From: Campylobacterales bacterium
GTDB taxonomy: Bacteria; Campylobacterota; Campylobacteria; Campylobacterales; JAABSR01
NCBI GenBank assembly: GCA_011390245.1
Contig: JAABSR010000002.1
Location: 1 to 53,294, forward strand
Direction: 5' to 3'
Length of the DNA: 53,294 nucleotides
Each line of letters opens with the position of its first letter. Position 1 is the first letter of the stretch. A model generated the notes under the pieces. That model was not told the origin of the DNA and searched no databases. It saw only the letters and a program-made list of their open reading frames with translations. This document shows, in pieces, positions 7,485 through 17,615 of the stretch. The position numbers and the translations under genes were made by a program.

Positions 7485-10001
7485 CTATTTTGTCGCTACA
7501 ATCCTGTTCACTACTCTATCCCAATTATTCCAAAAGTTTCTATTTTTTTCTATTAAAAAAGTATCCATTACCCTATCATTGTAGGTGTGAACTTTTGCAG
7601 CAACAATCTCTATTCCATATTCATCTAAAAGTGAAGCGATATATGCCAAAAGACCTTTTTGGTTTTTTGTGCTCAAGATAAATTCTGCAAGCTCTTTTGA
7701 GTGATTTTGGTTTATTTTGATACCTCTTTTTGAGATTTGGGGCTTTATAAGTTTTGCCTTTTTGCTCATATCAAAACTAGAATCTATCAACTCCTCTATA
7801 CCTAAAACATCAATATCTTCTATCACCTCATCAAAATCTATCCTAAAATACTTCTTGCCGCCAAAAATTTTGAAAATATCCATAGAAGCGATACTAAAAT
7901 TTGAGAGCCTCCCTAGAAGATATCCAAGATTTAGATCAATACCACGAATAATTTCAATAGTCAAAAAGTGCTCATTTCTTATCTTGTAATCATATCTACT
8001 AACCTCTTCTGCCATTTTTGAAATATTTATTATATCATCATTTTTTAGTTTCAAGAAGAACATATTTGATTTTATAGAAACAATCTTTTTTTGCAAGTTT
8101 ATTGGCAGGGATAAAAACTCACTACCTTTTTTTAGATTCTCAACCCTTCTTATTCTTTTTTGAGTTTGGGTTAATAGTTCATCTTTATTCATAACCCCTA
8201 AAGCGTTATGGTATAGCTCAAAAAGAAGCTTCTCCAAAAACTTTGTAAATCTCCCCTCACTAACTCCGCTAACATCAGCATAAGTTAGTATAAAAAGCAT
8301 CTCTAGAAGCTCTTTTGAGCGGATTTTTGAGACAAACTCTAAAATAGTGTTCTCATTGTATATATCCTCTTTTTGGACAACTGAGGTCATCAAGGTGTGG
8401 TATCTAATCAAAATAGAACCCATATCTGCATGCTCAAGCTCAATTTTTTCTGCAAATTTTTTAAATATCTCCTCACCCACGATTGAGTGTTCTCTCTTTC
8501 TGCCCTTTCCGATATCGTGAAAAAAGAGAGCTATTTTTAGCATCGATCTTTTGTTGATATCTAGGTTTTGATATAGAGACTTTAAAAAGCTGTTTTGGAT
8601 ATTTTCTATGTGGTAGATTGAGTGAATTGAGTGCATATCAACTGGTAAACTATGGTACCCATCAAATTGTGGAAGGTAGAGCACCTTTTTAAAAGCTGGG
8701 ATAAAATACTCAATCAAATTTGCATCATAAAAAGCTTTTAGTATTGAGTATGTGTATTTTCTAAAAAAGAGTTTTTTGAAAGCTGTGTTTATATTTTTTG
8801 TTGATATTGCTGGTTTTTTTGCTCTTTTTAGCATATATATTGCTGAAGAATCAAAAGAGAACTCTCTATCTTCAAGCCTCAAAAGAAAATCTAGTATCTC
8901 TATTAAATTTATAGGTTCTAGATTAAATGAGCAGTAGATTCTATTCTCAAATTCAAATATTCCCTCTTTCAATCTAACCTGCTTTAATTTATATATATTT
9001 TTGGGATTATAAAAAAATCTCCTAGTGATTCGTGAAAGATTGATATCAGAGAAAAGATAGACTCTATGCATCGCCTCTAGTGCTCTTTTTGCACAATCAA
9101 TAACCCCTTTTTGATTCTCTTCAAAACCTAATTTTTTTGCAACTTGAGGCAAAATTTCTAAAACTAGCTTATCGCTCTTCTTTCTACTGCTTAGATGCAA
9201 AGCACTTCTTATACGAAAGAGAAACTCTAGATACCCTCTAAACTCTTTATACTCATCCTCCTTGAAAAGGATCTCTTGAAGATCGCGTAAACTTTTGACT
9301 TTATATATTGTATTACTTATCCAAAAGAGTGTATTTGCATCTCTAATACCACCATATCCCTCTTTTATATCAGGCTCCATAGAGTAGGGATATTTTGTGT
9401 GTCTCTTTTGGTACTCCTCTATCTTTTCTAAGGCATACTCTTTTTGATTTTCATTTCTTATCCTATTTAGTTTGGATTCTACCTCTACATATAGCACTTT
9501 TGAACCACATATAAAACGAGATTCGATCATTGCTGTTTTGATTGTGATATCTTCTCTGCTAGCATCTATTAGCTCTCCTACTTCATGAGCTCTATGACCA
9601 AGCTTCAATCCCGCATCCCAAGCGATATAAAAAATCTTTTTTATTATTGGCTCTATATTGTAGCCCTCTATCTTTTTATAAACAATCATCAAATCAATAT
9701 CAGAATACATAGCAAGCTGCTCTCTACCATAAGAGCCTAATGCAACAAGGGTGATTGGGAGTTGATTTGTCAAGGGTATGTAATCTTTGAAAAAAATTCT
9801 TAGAGAGGTTTTATATATTAGGTTTATAAATTTATCAAGCTCTTTTGTGTGGTGATATAAAAATTGCTTGCCTTGTGTTTTTTTAAATCTCTCCTCAAGT
9901 GAAGATAGATAGCTCTTTATCTCAACTTTAATAAGTTTTGAAATCTCAAAATCATCACAACTTGAATATAACTTATCCTCAACATCAATCTCTAAACTCA
10001 T
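7485..10001 (-). CDS. glnD: [Protein-PII] uridylyltransferase / uridylyl-removing enzyme
   Basis: Senses glutamine and adds or removes UMP on PII proteins to set nitrogen assimilation. The nucleotidyltransferase core shows GSYGREQLAMYSDIDLMIVY at about residues 90-109. A central HD phosphohydrolase domain follows, with FFHDIGKGRKREHS at about residue 490. The C-terminus contains ACT-like sequence (NQKGLLAYIASLLDEYGIEI). I use the ATG at 10001, preceded by AGAGG; a TTG one codon upstream is also possible. At 838 residues the length agrees with GlnD. It is the first gene of a minus-strand run with glmS and a diguanylate cyclase. glnB, amtB and glnA are not in this window. Confidence 0.92.
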   Translation of the reverse strand: MSLEIDVEDKLYSSCDDFEISKLIKVEIKSYLSSLEERFKKTQGKQFLYHHTKELDKFINLIYKTSLRIFFKDYIPLTNQLPITLVALGSYGREQLAMYSDIDLMIVYKKIEGYNIEPIIKKIFYIAWDAGLKLGHRAHEVGELIDASREDITIKTAMIESRFICGSKVLYVEVESKLNRIRNENQKEYALEKIEEYQKRHTKYPYSMEPDIKEGYGGIRDANTLFWISNTIYKVKSLRDLQEILFKEDEYKEFRGYLEFLFRIRSALHLSSRKKSDKLVLEILPQVAKKLGFEENQKGVIDCAKRALEAMHRVYLFSDINLSRITRRFFYNPKNIYKLKQVRLKEGIFEFENRIYCSFNLEPINLIEILDFLLRLEDREFSFDSSAIYMLKRAKKPAISTKNINTAFKKLFFRKYTYSILKAFYDANLIEYFIPAFKKVLYLPQFDGYHSLPVDMHSIHSIYHIENIQNSFLKSLYQNLDINKRSMLKIALFFHDIGKGRKREHSIVGEEIFKKFAEKIELEHADMGSILIRYHTLMTSVVQKEDIYNENTILEFVSKIRSKELLEMLFILTYADVSGVSEGRFTKFLEKLLFELYHNALGVMNKDELLTQTQKRIRRVENLKKGSEFLSLPINLQKKIVSIKSNMFFLKLKNDDIINISKMAEEVSRYDYKIRNEHFLTIEIIRGIDLNLGYLLGRLSNFSIASMDIFKIFGGKKYFRIDFDEVIEDIDVLGIEELIDSSFDMSKKAKLIKPQISKRGIKINQNHSKELAEFILSTKNQKGLLAYIASLLDEYGIEIVAAKVHTYNDRVMDTFLIEKNRNFWNNWDRVVNRIVATK

Positions 10002-10076
10002 CAATATACCTCTGACACTAATTTGTAATATTAGCTAAAAAGATTTTTTTGTAACTATCTTGAAATAACTACTCTT

Positions 10077-10082
10077 TATAAT
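10077..10082 (+). promoter_or_regulatory. Candidate -10 element of the 36-residue small gene
   Basis: TATAAT lies 24 bases before the ATG at 10107, which would leave a 5' leader of roughly 18 bases carrying AAAAAGGAG. There is no well-spaced -35 box, but the housekeeping promoters of Campylobacterota usually lack one. The T-rich run upstream (10046-10052) fits that promoter style. Confidence 0.45.
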
Positions 10083-10106
10083 TCACAAAACCAAAAAGGA
10101 GTAGCA

Positions 10107-10217
10107 ATGCAACCGCCAAAAGATGTATCATTTGATCCAAAAAAGCAGACTCACCAGATGCTAAAAGGGAGTAAAGCTATAAAAAAATTCCTAAAAAATA
10201 GAACTAAAGAGCTCTAA
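10107..10217 (+). CDS. Small basic protein, 36 residues, unknown function
   Basis: An ATG at 10107 is preceded, five bases away, by AAAAAGGAG, an almost ideal ribosome binding site, and a TATAAT lies 25 bases further up. The frame runs 36 codons to TAA. The peptide starts MQPPKDVSFDPKK and ends FLKNRTKEL; it has many Lys residues, is soluble and has no membrane segment or cysteine. Its stop overlaps by four bases the stop of the convergent folB. It lies between two minus-strand genes, glnD and folB, in the only 200-base gap of the region. I do not recognise the family; the promoter, binding site and non-random composition argue that it is a real gene. Confidence 0.6.
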   Translation: MQPPKDVSFDPKKQTHQMLKGSKAIKKFLKNRTKEL

Positions 10218-10537
10218 AAAGAGCTTTTTAGGCTTACAACACAATCTTCAAATATATCAGGTTTTGAGATCTCTATACTTCCATCTTCGATAGTAGTATA
10301 TTTTTTCTTCAAAGTTTCTATTATCTCAATGATGGCATCTTCTAAAAGCCCAAACTCTCTATCTTTAAAGAGTGAAATAAGATCATCTCTTAGTGAACAA
10401 TAATTCAAAAAAATACCGTTATATCTATAACTTAACTTTAAATCAACAACTACTTTTTGTGGATTCTCTCTCTCAAAATCTTCTATACCTATGATACATT
10501 CAATCTCTAAAGACTCTATTTTTATCTCAAAAATCAT
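10214..10537 (-). CDS. folB: Dihydroneopterin aldolase-like protein
   Basis: Belongs to the FolB fold that converts dihydroneopterin to hydroxymethyl-dihydropterin in folate synthesis. The N-terminal part IECIIGIEDFERENPQKVVV matches the family pattern (IGI..FER...Q.v.vd), and a C-terminal SIEISKPDIFEDC corresponds to the substrate-binding end of the fold. At 107 residues it is slightly shorter than the usual 115-125. The ATG directly follows the plsY stop with no gap, so translation is probably coupled. It ends the dnaA-dnaN-gyrB-queF-plsY-folB run. Epimerase or oxygenase activity, as in some FolB relatives, cannot be excluded. Confidence 0.82.
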   Translation of the reverse strand: MIFEIKIESLEIECIIGIEDFERENPQKVVVDLKLSYRYNGIFLNYCSLRDDLISLFKDREFGLLEDAIIEIIETLKKKYTTIEDGSIEISKPDIFEDCVVSLKSSF

Positions 10538-11161
10538 CTAAATTTTTGCTTCAGTTTTTGTTGCAAGCCTTATAATATTTGGAATATGTTTATAGACTAT
10601 TATAAAGGTTATAAGAATAATAGGAGCATGTGAGTTGATATCTGGAATTTCTGGATGAATAATAAAACTTGAGACTGTAAATACTAAAAGACCTACTAGT
10701 GAGGAGAGTGAGGAGATTTTTATAACTTTTGCAAATACAAACCAAGCTACTATCCCAATAATAGCTTCAATAGGCAGCATTATAGCCATAACACCAAATC
10801 CTGTAGCAACACCCTTACCACCTTCAAACATCAAGTATGGAGAGAAACAGTGCCCTACAACTGCTAAAAATGCAATAGCCCACTGTGTTTCAGGTGAAAG
10901 CCCTAAATATTTTGCTATCAAAATAACTACTAGACCTTTTAGTGTATCAAGTGTAAAAGTGCTTACAGCTATTAGTTTTGCTTTTTGTGGGTATTTCTCT
11001 TTTACAACTCTTAGTACATTTGTAGCACCGATGGAGCCGCTACCATGCTCTTTTATATTAATTCCGGTAAATAATTTTGCCAAAATTAGACCAAAAGGAA
11101 TACCACCTACTAAGTAGGCTATTAAATAAAATTGTATATTTATATTTGAAAAAAATTCCAT
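10538..11161 (-). CDS. plsY: Acyl-phosphate:glycerol-3-phosphate acyltransferase
   Basis: Inner-membrane enzyme that acylates glycerol-3-phosphate from acyl-phosphate, the first committed step of phospholipid synthesis (with PlsX). Several hydrophobic helices are visible, with the three conserved cytoplasmic motifs: HGSGSIGATNVLR, FEGGKGVATGFG and a C-terminal YKHIPNIIR. The 207-residue length is normal. The ATG overlaps the queF stop by one base (TAATG), and folB begins immediately after its own stop, so queF-plsY-folB are tightly linked. Confidence 0.96.
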   Translation of the reverse strand: MEFFSNINIQFYLIAYLVGGIPFGLILAKLFTGINIKEHGSGSIGATNVLRVVKEKYPQKAKLIAVSTFTLDTLKGLVVILIAKYLGLSPETQWAIAFLAVVGHCFSPYLMFEGGKGVATGFGVMAIMLPIEAIIGIVAWFVFAKVIKISSLSSLVGLLVFTVSSFIIHPEIPDINSHAPIILITFIIVYKHIPNIIRLATKTEAKI

Positions 11162-11544
11162 TAACTCTCTTTGCTATTTATCTCTATTGTTGTATGAACA
11201 TTTCCTCTTGGATTAAAATCCATCTTCAAGTTCATCTCTTTTGGCTCTACTCTTTTATGGATAGTATCATATATCTCATTTGCAGAATCTTCATGTGAGA
11301 TATATCTATTCATAAAAGTATTTATATAGAGTTTCAAAGCCTTAAGCTCTACTACATACTTATCTGGAATATAGTCAATATATACTGTTGCAAAATCTGG
11401 ATATCCACTTCTAGGACATCTGCATACAAACTCTGGTAGTTCTATTTTTATCCAGTAGTTTTTGCTATTTTTGTTCTCCCAAATCTCTAGATTTGTTTTG
11501 ACACAAAAATTATCTAACTCTTTTTCTCCATAAAGCTTTGACAC
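11161..11544 (-). CDS. queF: NADPH-dependent 7-cyano-7-deazaguanine reductase
   Basis: Reduces preQ0 to preQ1 in the synthesis of the tRNA base queuosine. The short single-domain form (127 residues) with the catalytic cysteine in FVCRCPRSGYPDFA is clear, followed by the family segments VELKALKLYINTFMNRYISHE and NPRGNVHT. The start is a GTG giving MSKLYGEKELDNF. It begins eight bases after gyrB and overlaps plsY by one base; queF directly after gyrB is familiar in this phylum. Confidence 0.95.
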   Translation of the reverse strand: MSKLYGEKELDNFCVKTNLEIWENKNSKNYWIKIELPEFVCRCPRSGYPDFATVYIDYIPDKYVVELKALKLYINTFMNRYISHEDSANEIYDTIHKRVEPKEMNLKMDFNPRGNVHTTIEINSKES

Positions 11545-11552
11545 TGAAGTCC

Positions 11553-13871
<2,319 letters not shown>

Positions 13872-13901
13872 CTACTCTCTCAATCCTCTTTTATTGTATT
13901 T

Positions 13902-14969
13902 TTACATCACTATTGGCATTACAATAGTTTGGAAGTTATCACTTTTTAGTATAAAAGGTTGGTTTGTATCATTTAATCCAATTATAAATTCACTTGTATC
14001 AATTTGTGATAGAAAATCTAAAATGTATCTTGAATTCATTGCTATTACAAAATCATTTTCAAATTGTGTTTCAAACTCAAATTGTGTTTGAGCTTCTGAG
14101 TTTTCTTCGCTTAAAGCTTCAAATCCTATCTCATCTCTTCTAAATGTCACTTTTATCTCAGTTGAAATTGAGTTTATCAACTTTATAGATTCTATAACTT
14201 TATCTTTTGGAAGTGTTATATGGTTTTTTATATCTTTTGGGATTATTCTCTCATAATCTGGATACTTACCATTTATTAACTTTGTAAAAAAGAGATAGTT
14301 TGTAGATTTTATGATTAGATTTGTCTCATTGTAGTAAAGCTCTATGTCATTAAAAAAGAGCTTTTGAATCTCAATTATAGCCTTTTTAGGGATGATTAGT
14401 GAAAGTTTATCAACTGAGGGATTTTCAAATTTTACAACAGCCAATCTTCTTGTATCAGTTGCTACAAAATTTATAGAGTACTCTTTTATATCAATTAATG
14501 CACCATTTAGCTCATATTTTGGATTGTTTGTATCAATTGCTGGTATTATTTTTTTAATCGATTGAATTAGATTTAGTGAATCTATTTCTACTTTTGGATT
14601 TCCTTCTACTGTTGGAAATGTTGGAAATTCATCTGCTCCAAATGTTGGTAACTTAAATGAGCTTCTCCCCTGTTTTATATATAAAAATCCATCTTCATCT
14701 TTTAGATTTACCTCTTCATCTTTTAGTCTCTTTATAATATCTAAAATCTTTCTTCCATTAACAGTTGCCTTACCACCTTCATTGAGAGTAAAAGAGTCTG
14801 TAGAGCCTCTAAGTCCTATCTCGTAGTCTGTTGCTTTTATTGTTAGATTCTCTTCACTAGCTATAAATAGTACATGAGATGTGATCTGTGAAGAATCTTT
14901 TTTTTCCAAAAAAGGTTGTAGATTTGTGAGTATATTATCGAGAATACTTTTAGAAATAGAGATATTCAT
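13902..14969 (-). CDS. dnaN: DNA polymerase III sliding clamp, beta subunit
   Basis: Forms the ring that tethers DNA polymerase III. The protein has 355 residues in three repeated clamp domains; recognisable stretches are FVATDTRRLAVVKF in domain 2 and FVIAMNSRYILDFLSQI in domain 3, and the C-terminus TIVMPIVM is the usual clamp ending. A short in-frame duplication in domain 3 gives TQFEFE-TQFEND (see the repeat entry). The ATG at 14969 is preceded by AGGAGTCCTCAG. The gene is separated from dnaA by 175 bases that look like the replication origin. Confidence 0.97.
   Translation of the reverse strand: MNISISKSILDNILTNLQPFLEKKDSSQITSHVLFIASEENLTIKATDYEIGLRGSTDSFTLNEGGKATVNGRKILDIIKRLKDEEVNLKDEDGFLYIKQGRSSFKLPTFGADEFPTFPTVEGNPKVEIDSLNLIQSIKKIIPAIDTNNPKYELNGALIDIKEYSINFVATDTRRLAVVKFENPSVDKLSLIIPKKAIIEIQKLFFNDIELYYNETNLIIKSTNYLFFTKLINGKYPDYERIIPKDIKNHITLPKDKVIESIKLINSISTEIKVTFRRDEIGFEALSEENSEAQTQFEFETQFENDFVIAMNSRYILDFLSQIDTSEFIIGLNDTNQPFILKSDNFQTIVMPIVM
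14060..14089 (+). repeat. Short in-frame direct repeat inside dnaN
   Basis: The 12-mer CAAATTGTGTTT occurs at 14060-14071 and 14078-14089, exactly 18 bases apart, so that the protein repeats TQFE. The spacing keeps the frame. It looks like a minor local duplication in an exposed loop of domain 3. Confidence 0.7.
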
Positions 14970-15144
14970 CTGAGGACTCCTTTATATTATAATTTTAAAT
15001 AGTAATAGTAGTATAGGCAATGAATTTGTGAAAACTACTCTTTTTGCCTTATTTTATATAGGCTCTGGCATTGAAAGATATAGAGCTTATTTTTCACATC
15101 TTTTCACAATATTCTAGCTAAAATATTCTAAATATTCATACTTT
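14970..15144. other. oriC: Probable chromosomal replication origin (dnaA-dnaN gap)
   Basis: This AT-rich gap carries three DnaA-box-like sequences of the TTTTCACA(A/T) form typical of this phylum: TTGTGAAAA at 15026-15034 (box on the minus strand), TTTTCACAT at 15091-15099 and TTTTCACAA at 15101-15109. The last two are ten bases apart, one helical turn. Next to the first box the plus strand reads AAA-TAG-TAA-TAG-TAG (14997-15011), which fits the DnaA-trio rule, followed outwards by the AT-only stretch 14981-14999 suited to unwinding. In H. pylori the unwinding part of the bipartite origin likewise lies on the dnaN side of dnaA. Function is inferred from position and motifs. Confidence 0.75.
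14997..15011 (+). promoter_or_regulatory. Putative DnaA-trio array (unwinding element)
   Basis: Five consecutive triplets AAA, TAG, TAA, TAG, TAG all fit 5'-(T/A)A(G/A)-3', the single-strand motif bound by DnaA. A 14-base spacer with the only GC-containing stretch (TATAGGCAATGAAT) separates them from the DnaA box at 15026-15034, matching the box-spacer-trio-AT order described for B. subtilis and H. pylori. Confidence 0.6.
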
Positions 15145-16455
15145 TTACTCTTTTGAGCTTATTTTGTTCTTTAGTTCATCTACTACTATTTTAAAGTCAG
15201 CACTTCCATTTAGTAACTCTTGGACTTTTTTCATGGCTTTACTTACTGAGCTGTGATCTTTCATTCCAAAGTAGTGAGCAAGAGCTGGCATAGAGTTTGG
15301 AGTAAGGTTTCTAGCTAGATATATGACAATCCTTCTTGCATTTGCTATTTGTGTAGATCTGCTTTTACTTTTTATTTCACTTGGTTTTATGTTTAGCTCT
15401 TTTGAGACTACTGAGATGATATCATCTATTGTGATGCTCTCTTTTTTCTCTTTTATTTGCTCTTTTAATATATTTTTTGCAAACTCTAAAGTGATATCTT
15501 GATTCATCAAATTTGCAAAAGCATTGAGTTTTATGATAATTCCCTCAATTTCTCTTATGTTGTTATCCATATTTGTAGCAATATAATCAATAATCTCTCT
15601 ATCAAGATAGATTCCATCAAATTCGCACTTCTTTTTAATAATTGCTATTTTTGTTTCAAGTTCTGGAGGCTGTATATCTGCAACCAAACCCCACTCAAAA
15701 CGACTTTTTAGCCTCTCTTCTAGTCCAGCTATCTTTTTTGGTGGTTTATCACTTGTTAGGATTATCTGCCTGTTTTTGGAGTGAAGCTCATTAAATGTAT
15801 GAAAAAATTCCTCTTGTATTCTCTCTTTGCCCCCAAAAAACTGAACATCATCAATAAGAAGATAATCACATGCTCTATACTTTTCACGGAATCTATCCAT
15901 AGTCTGGTTTCTAATGTGAAATTGCCAATCATTTAAGAACTGCTCACTTGTTATATAGATGACTGATTTTTGCTTTGTTATTGCATGATTTCCTATCGCA
16001 TTTAGGAGATGAGTTTTTCCAAGTCCTGTTCCACCATAGAGCAAAAGCGGATTGAAAGCTAGTCCCTGTTTTGCACAGACAGTTTGCGAGACCTCATAAG
16101 CTAGCTGATTGGATGAACCAACAACAAAAGCATCAAAAGTGTATGAGGGATTTAATATAGTCGATTTTTGCTGCTTATATTCATTGAGCATAACCTTTTT
16201 TGGCACGCTCTTTTTTTCAGTTGACAAAATTATATTAACTTCTGGTTTTACACCAGTATTCATCTCAAAAAGGTGTGCTATTTTTTCGCTATATTTTGTT
16301 TTTACCCAATTTTGAATAAATGGATTTGGTGCTTCATATACGGCAAGGTCGCTTCTACTTGCTTCTTCTGAATACCTTAAGTTTTTTATGTACTTCTCAT
16401 ACTCAAAATTTGATATCTCATCTTTAAGTTGAGATAGTGTAGTATCTCCAAGCAA
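15145..16455 (-). CDS. dnaA: Chromosomal replication initiator protein
   Basis: Binds DnaA boxes and opens oriC. The AAA+ domain shows LYGGTGLGKTHLLNAIGNH (Walker A) and YLLIDDVQFF (Walker B); the C-terminal DNA-binding domain shows the signature YFGMKDHSSVSKAM. I choose the TTG at 16455, preceded five bases away by GGGGG, giving 436 residues starting MLGDTTLSQLKDEISNFEYE, which agrees with DnaA proteins of the phylum. A GTG at 16509 would add 18 residues, but that extension is encoded by two DnaA boxes (16481-16501) and would put the origin-like sites inside the gene. Divergent from ruvC; dnaN and gyrB follow. Confidence 0.95.
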   Translation of the reverse strand: MLGDTTLSQLKDEISNFEYEKYIKNLRYSEEASRSDLAVYEAPNPFIQNWVKTKYSEKIAHLFEMNTGVKPEVNIILSTEKKSVPKKVMLNEYKQQKSTILNPSYTFDAFVVGSSNQLAYEVSQTVCAKQGLAFNPLLLYGGTGLGKTHLLNAIGNHAITKQKSVIYITSEQFLNDWQFHIRNQTMDRFREKYRACDYLLIDDVQFFGGKERIQEEFFHTFNELHSKNRQIILTSDKPPKKIAGLEERLKSRFEWGLVADIQPPELETKIAIIKKKCEFDGIYLDREIIDYIATNMDNNIREIEGIIIKLNAFANLMNQDITLEFAKNILKEQIKEKKESITIDDIISVVSKELNIKPSEIKSKSRSTQIANARRIVIYLARNLTPNSMPALAHYFGMKDHSSVSKAMKKVQELLNGSADFKIVVDELKNKISSKE

Positions 16456-16480
16456 AAATACCCCCAAAGTTGGTTTCACT

Positions 16481-16501
16481 ATGTGAAAATTATGTGAATA
16501 A
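16481..16501 (-). promoter_or_regulatory. Pair of DnaA boxes upstream of dnaA (oriC1-like / autoregulation)
   Basis: On the minus strand TTATTCACA (16501-16493) is a perfect match to the classical TTATNCACA box, and TTTTCACAT (16489-16481) is a second box 12 bases on in the same orientation. They sit 26-46 bases before the preferred dnaA start. This is the place of the second origin half or of DnaA autorepression in related bacteria. Confidence 0.6.
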
Positions 16502-16570
16502 TCTAACACATTATTGCTTCTAGTTAGCTTTTAATTGACATGACAGTAGTGAAAAAAGGTTGAAAATTTA

Positions 16571-17050
16571 GTGAATATTTTAGGTATTGATCCAGGAAGT
16601 ATAAATTGTGGATATGCCATTATTGAGCTTGATAGACCCATGTTGAGGCTGGTTGAAGCAGGTTTGATAAAGATAAAAGAGAGAGATCTGCAACATCAAA
16701 TACTAGAGTTTGTAGAGGGAATAGACTTGGTTCTTAAAAGATTTCACATAGATGAGGTGGCGATAGAGGATATATTCTTTGCACACAACCCAAAGACTGT
16801 AATAAAATTAGCTCAATTTCGTGGAGCACTCTCTCTAAAAATTCTTCAAGAAATAGGAAATTTTTATGAATACACTCCTTTGCAGGTCAAAAAAGCACTT
16901 ACTGGAAAAGCAAAAGCAGATAAAGTTCAGGTAGCGTATATGGTCAAAAAAGTTTTAAATATAAAAAAAGATATTAAACCTCTTGATATTACAGATGCAA
17001 TGGCTGTAGCAATCACACACTCTCAAAGAGTTAAGTTAAAAAGGTCTTAG
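16571..17050 (+). CDS. ruvC: Holliday junction endonuclease RuvC
   Basis: Resolves Holliday junctions with RuvAB. The acidic active site is visible: GIDPGS (Asp7), AIEDIFF (Glu), and [10 protein letters not shown] near the C-terminus. The length of 159 residues is normal. The start is GTG. It lies divergent from dnaA across about 115 bases that also contain DnaA boxes, and ribA follows after one base. Confidence 0.95.
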   Translation: MNILGIDPGSINCGYAIIELDRPMLRLVEAGLIKIKERDLQHQILEFVEGIDLVLKRFHIDEVAIEDIFFAHNPKTVIKLAQFRGALSLKILQEIGNFYEYTPLQVKKALTGKAKADKVQVAYMVKKVLNIKKDIKPLDITDAMAVAITHSQRVKLKRS

Positions 17051-17051
17051 A

Positions 17052-17615
17052 GTGGATAATACTATTTCAAATGAGGCAAATCTACCTACAAAATATGGCA
17101 ATTTTAAGATCAGAGTCTTTCAAGAGGATAGCAAAGAGCATCTAGTTTTGTTTACAAAAGATTTAAGCCAAAATCCACTCCTTAGAGTTCATTCAGAGTG
17201 CCTAACTGGCGATGTTTTTGGCTCCTTGAAGTGTGATTGTGGAGGAGAGCTTGCAATTGCTCTGGAGAGAATCTCAAAAGAGGGTGGTATGATAATCTAT
17301 CTTAGACAAGAGGGTAGAAATATTGGTCTTTTAAACAAGATAAATGCTTATGCACTTCAAGATGTTGGTTATGACACTGTTGAGGCAAATTTGGCTCTTG
17401 GCTTTAGAGATGATGAGAGAGACTATAGTATTTTAGATAAGATTTTTAAGTTTTTTGAGATAAAAAGTGTTAAGCTTTTGACAAATAATCCAAAAAAGGT
17501 AGAAGAGGTCTCTAAATATATAAAGTCTCAAAGAGAGCCGATATTAGTAGAGCATAACTGCTATAATAGAGATTATCTAAAGACAAAAAAAGAGAGATTA
17601 GGACATATATTATGA
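17052..17615 (+). CDS. ribA: GTP cyclohydrolase II
   Basis: Opens GTP to the pyrimidine precursor of riboflavin. The three zinc cysteines are in [18 protein letters not shown], the nucleophile region is [11 protein letters not shown], and [12 protein letters not shown] closes the domain. It is the stand-alone form (187 residues), not a RibBA fusion. The GTG start lies one base after the ruvC stop, and the stop overlaps the next gene by four bases (ATGA). Confidence 0.95.
   Translation: MDNTISNEANLPTKYGNFKIRVFQEDSKEHLVLFTKDLSQNPLLRVHSECLTGDVFGSLKCDCGGELAIALERISKEGGMIIYLRQEGRNIGLLNKINAYALQDVGYDTVEANLALGFRDDERDYSILDKIFKFFEIKSVKLLTNNPKKVEEVSKYIKSQREPILVEHNCYNRDYLKTKKERLGHIL

Noticed and set aside
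10198-10235. Possible bidirectional terminator at the small gene/folB junction (AAAGAGCTC ... AGAGCTTTTT)
   Set aside because: Arms look similar but are direct, not properly inverted; only a few pairs form, so no convincing hairpin.
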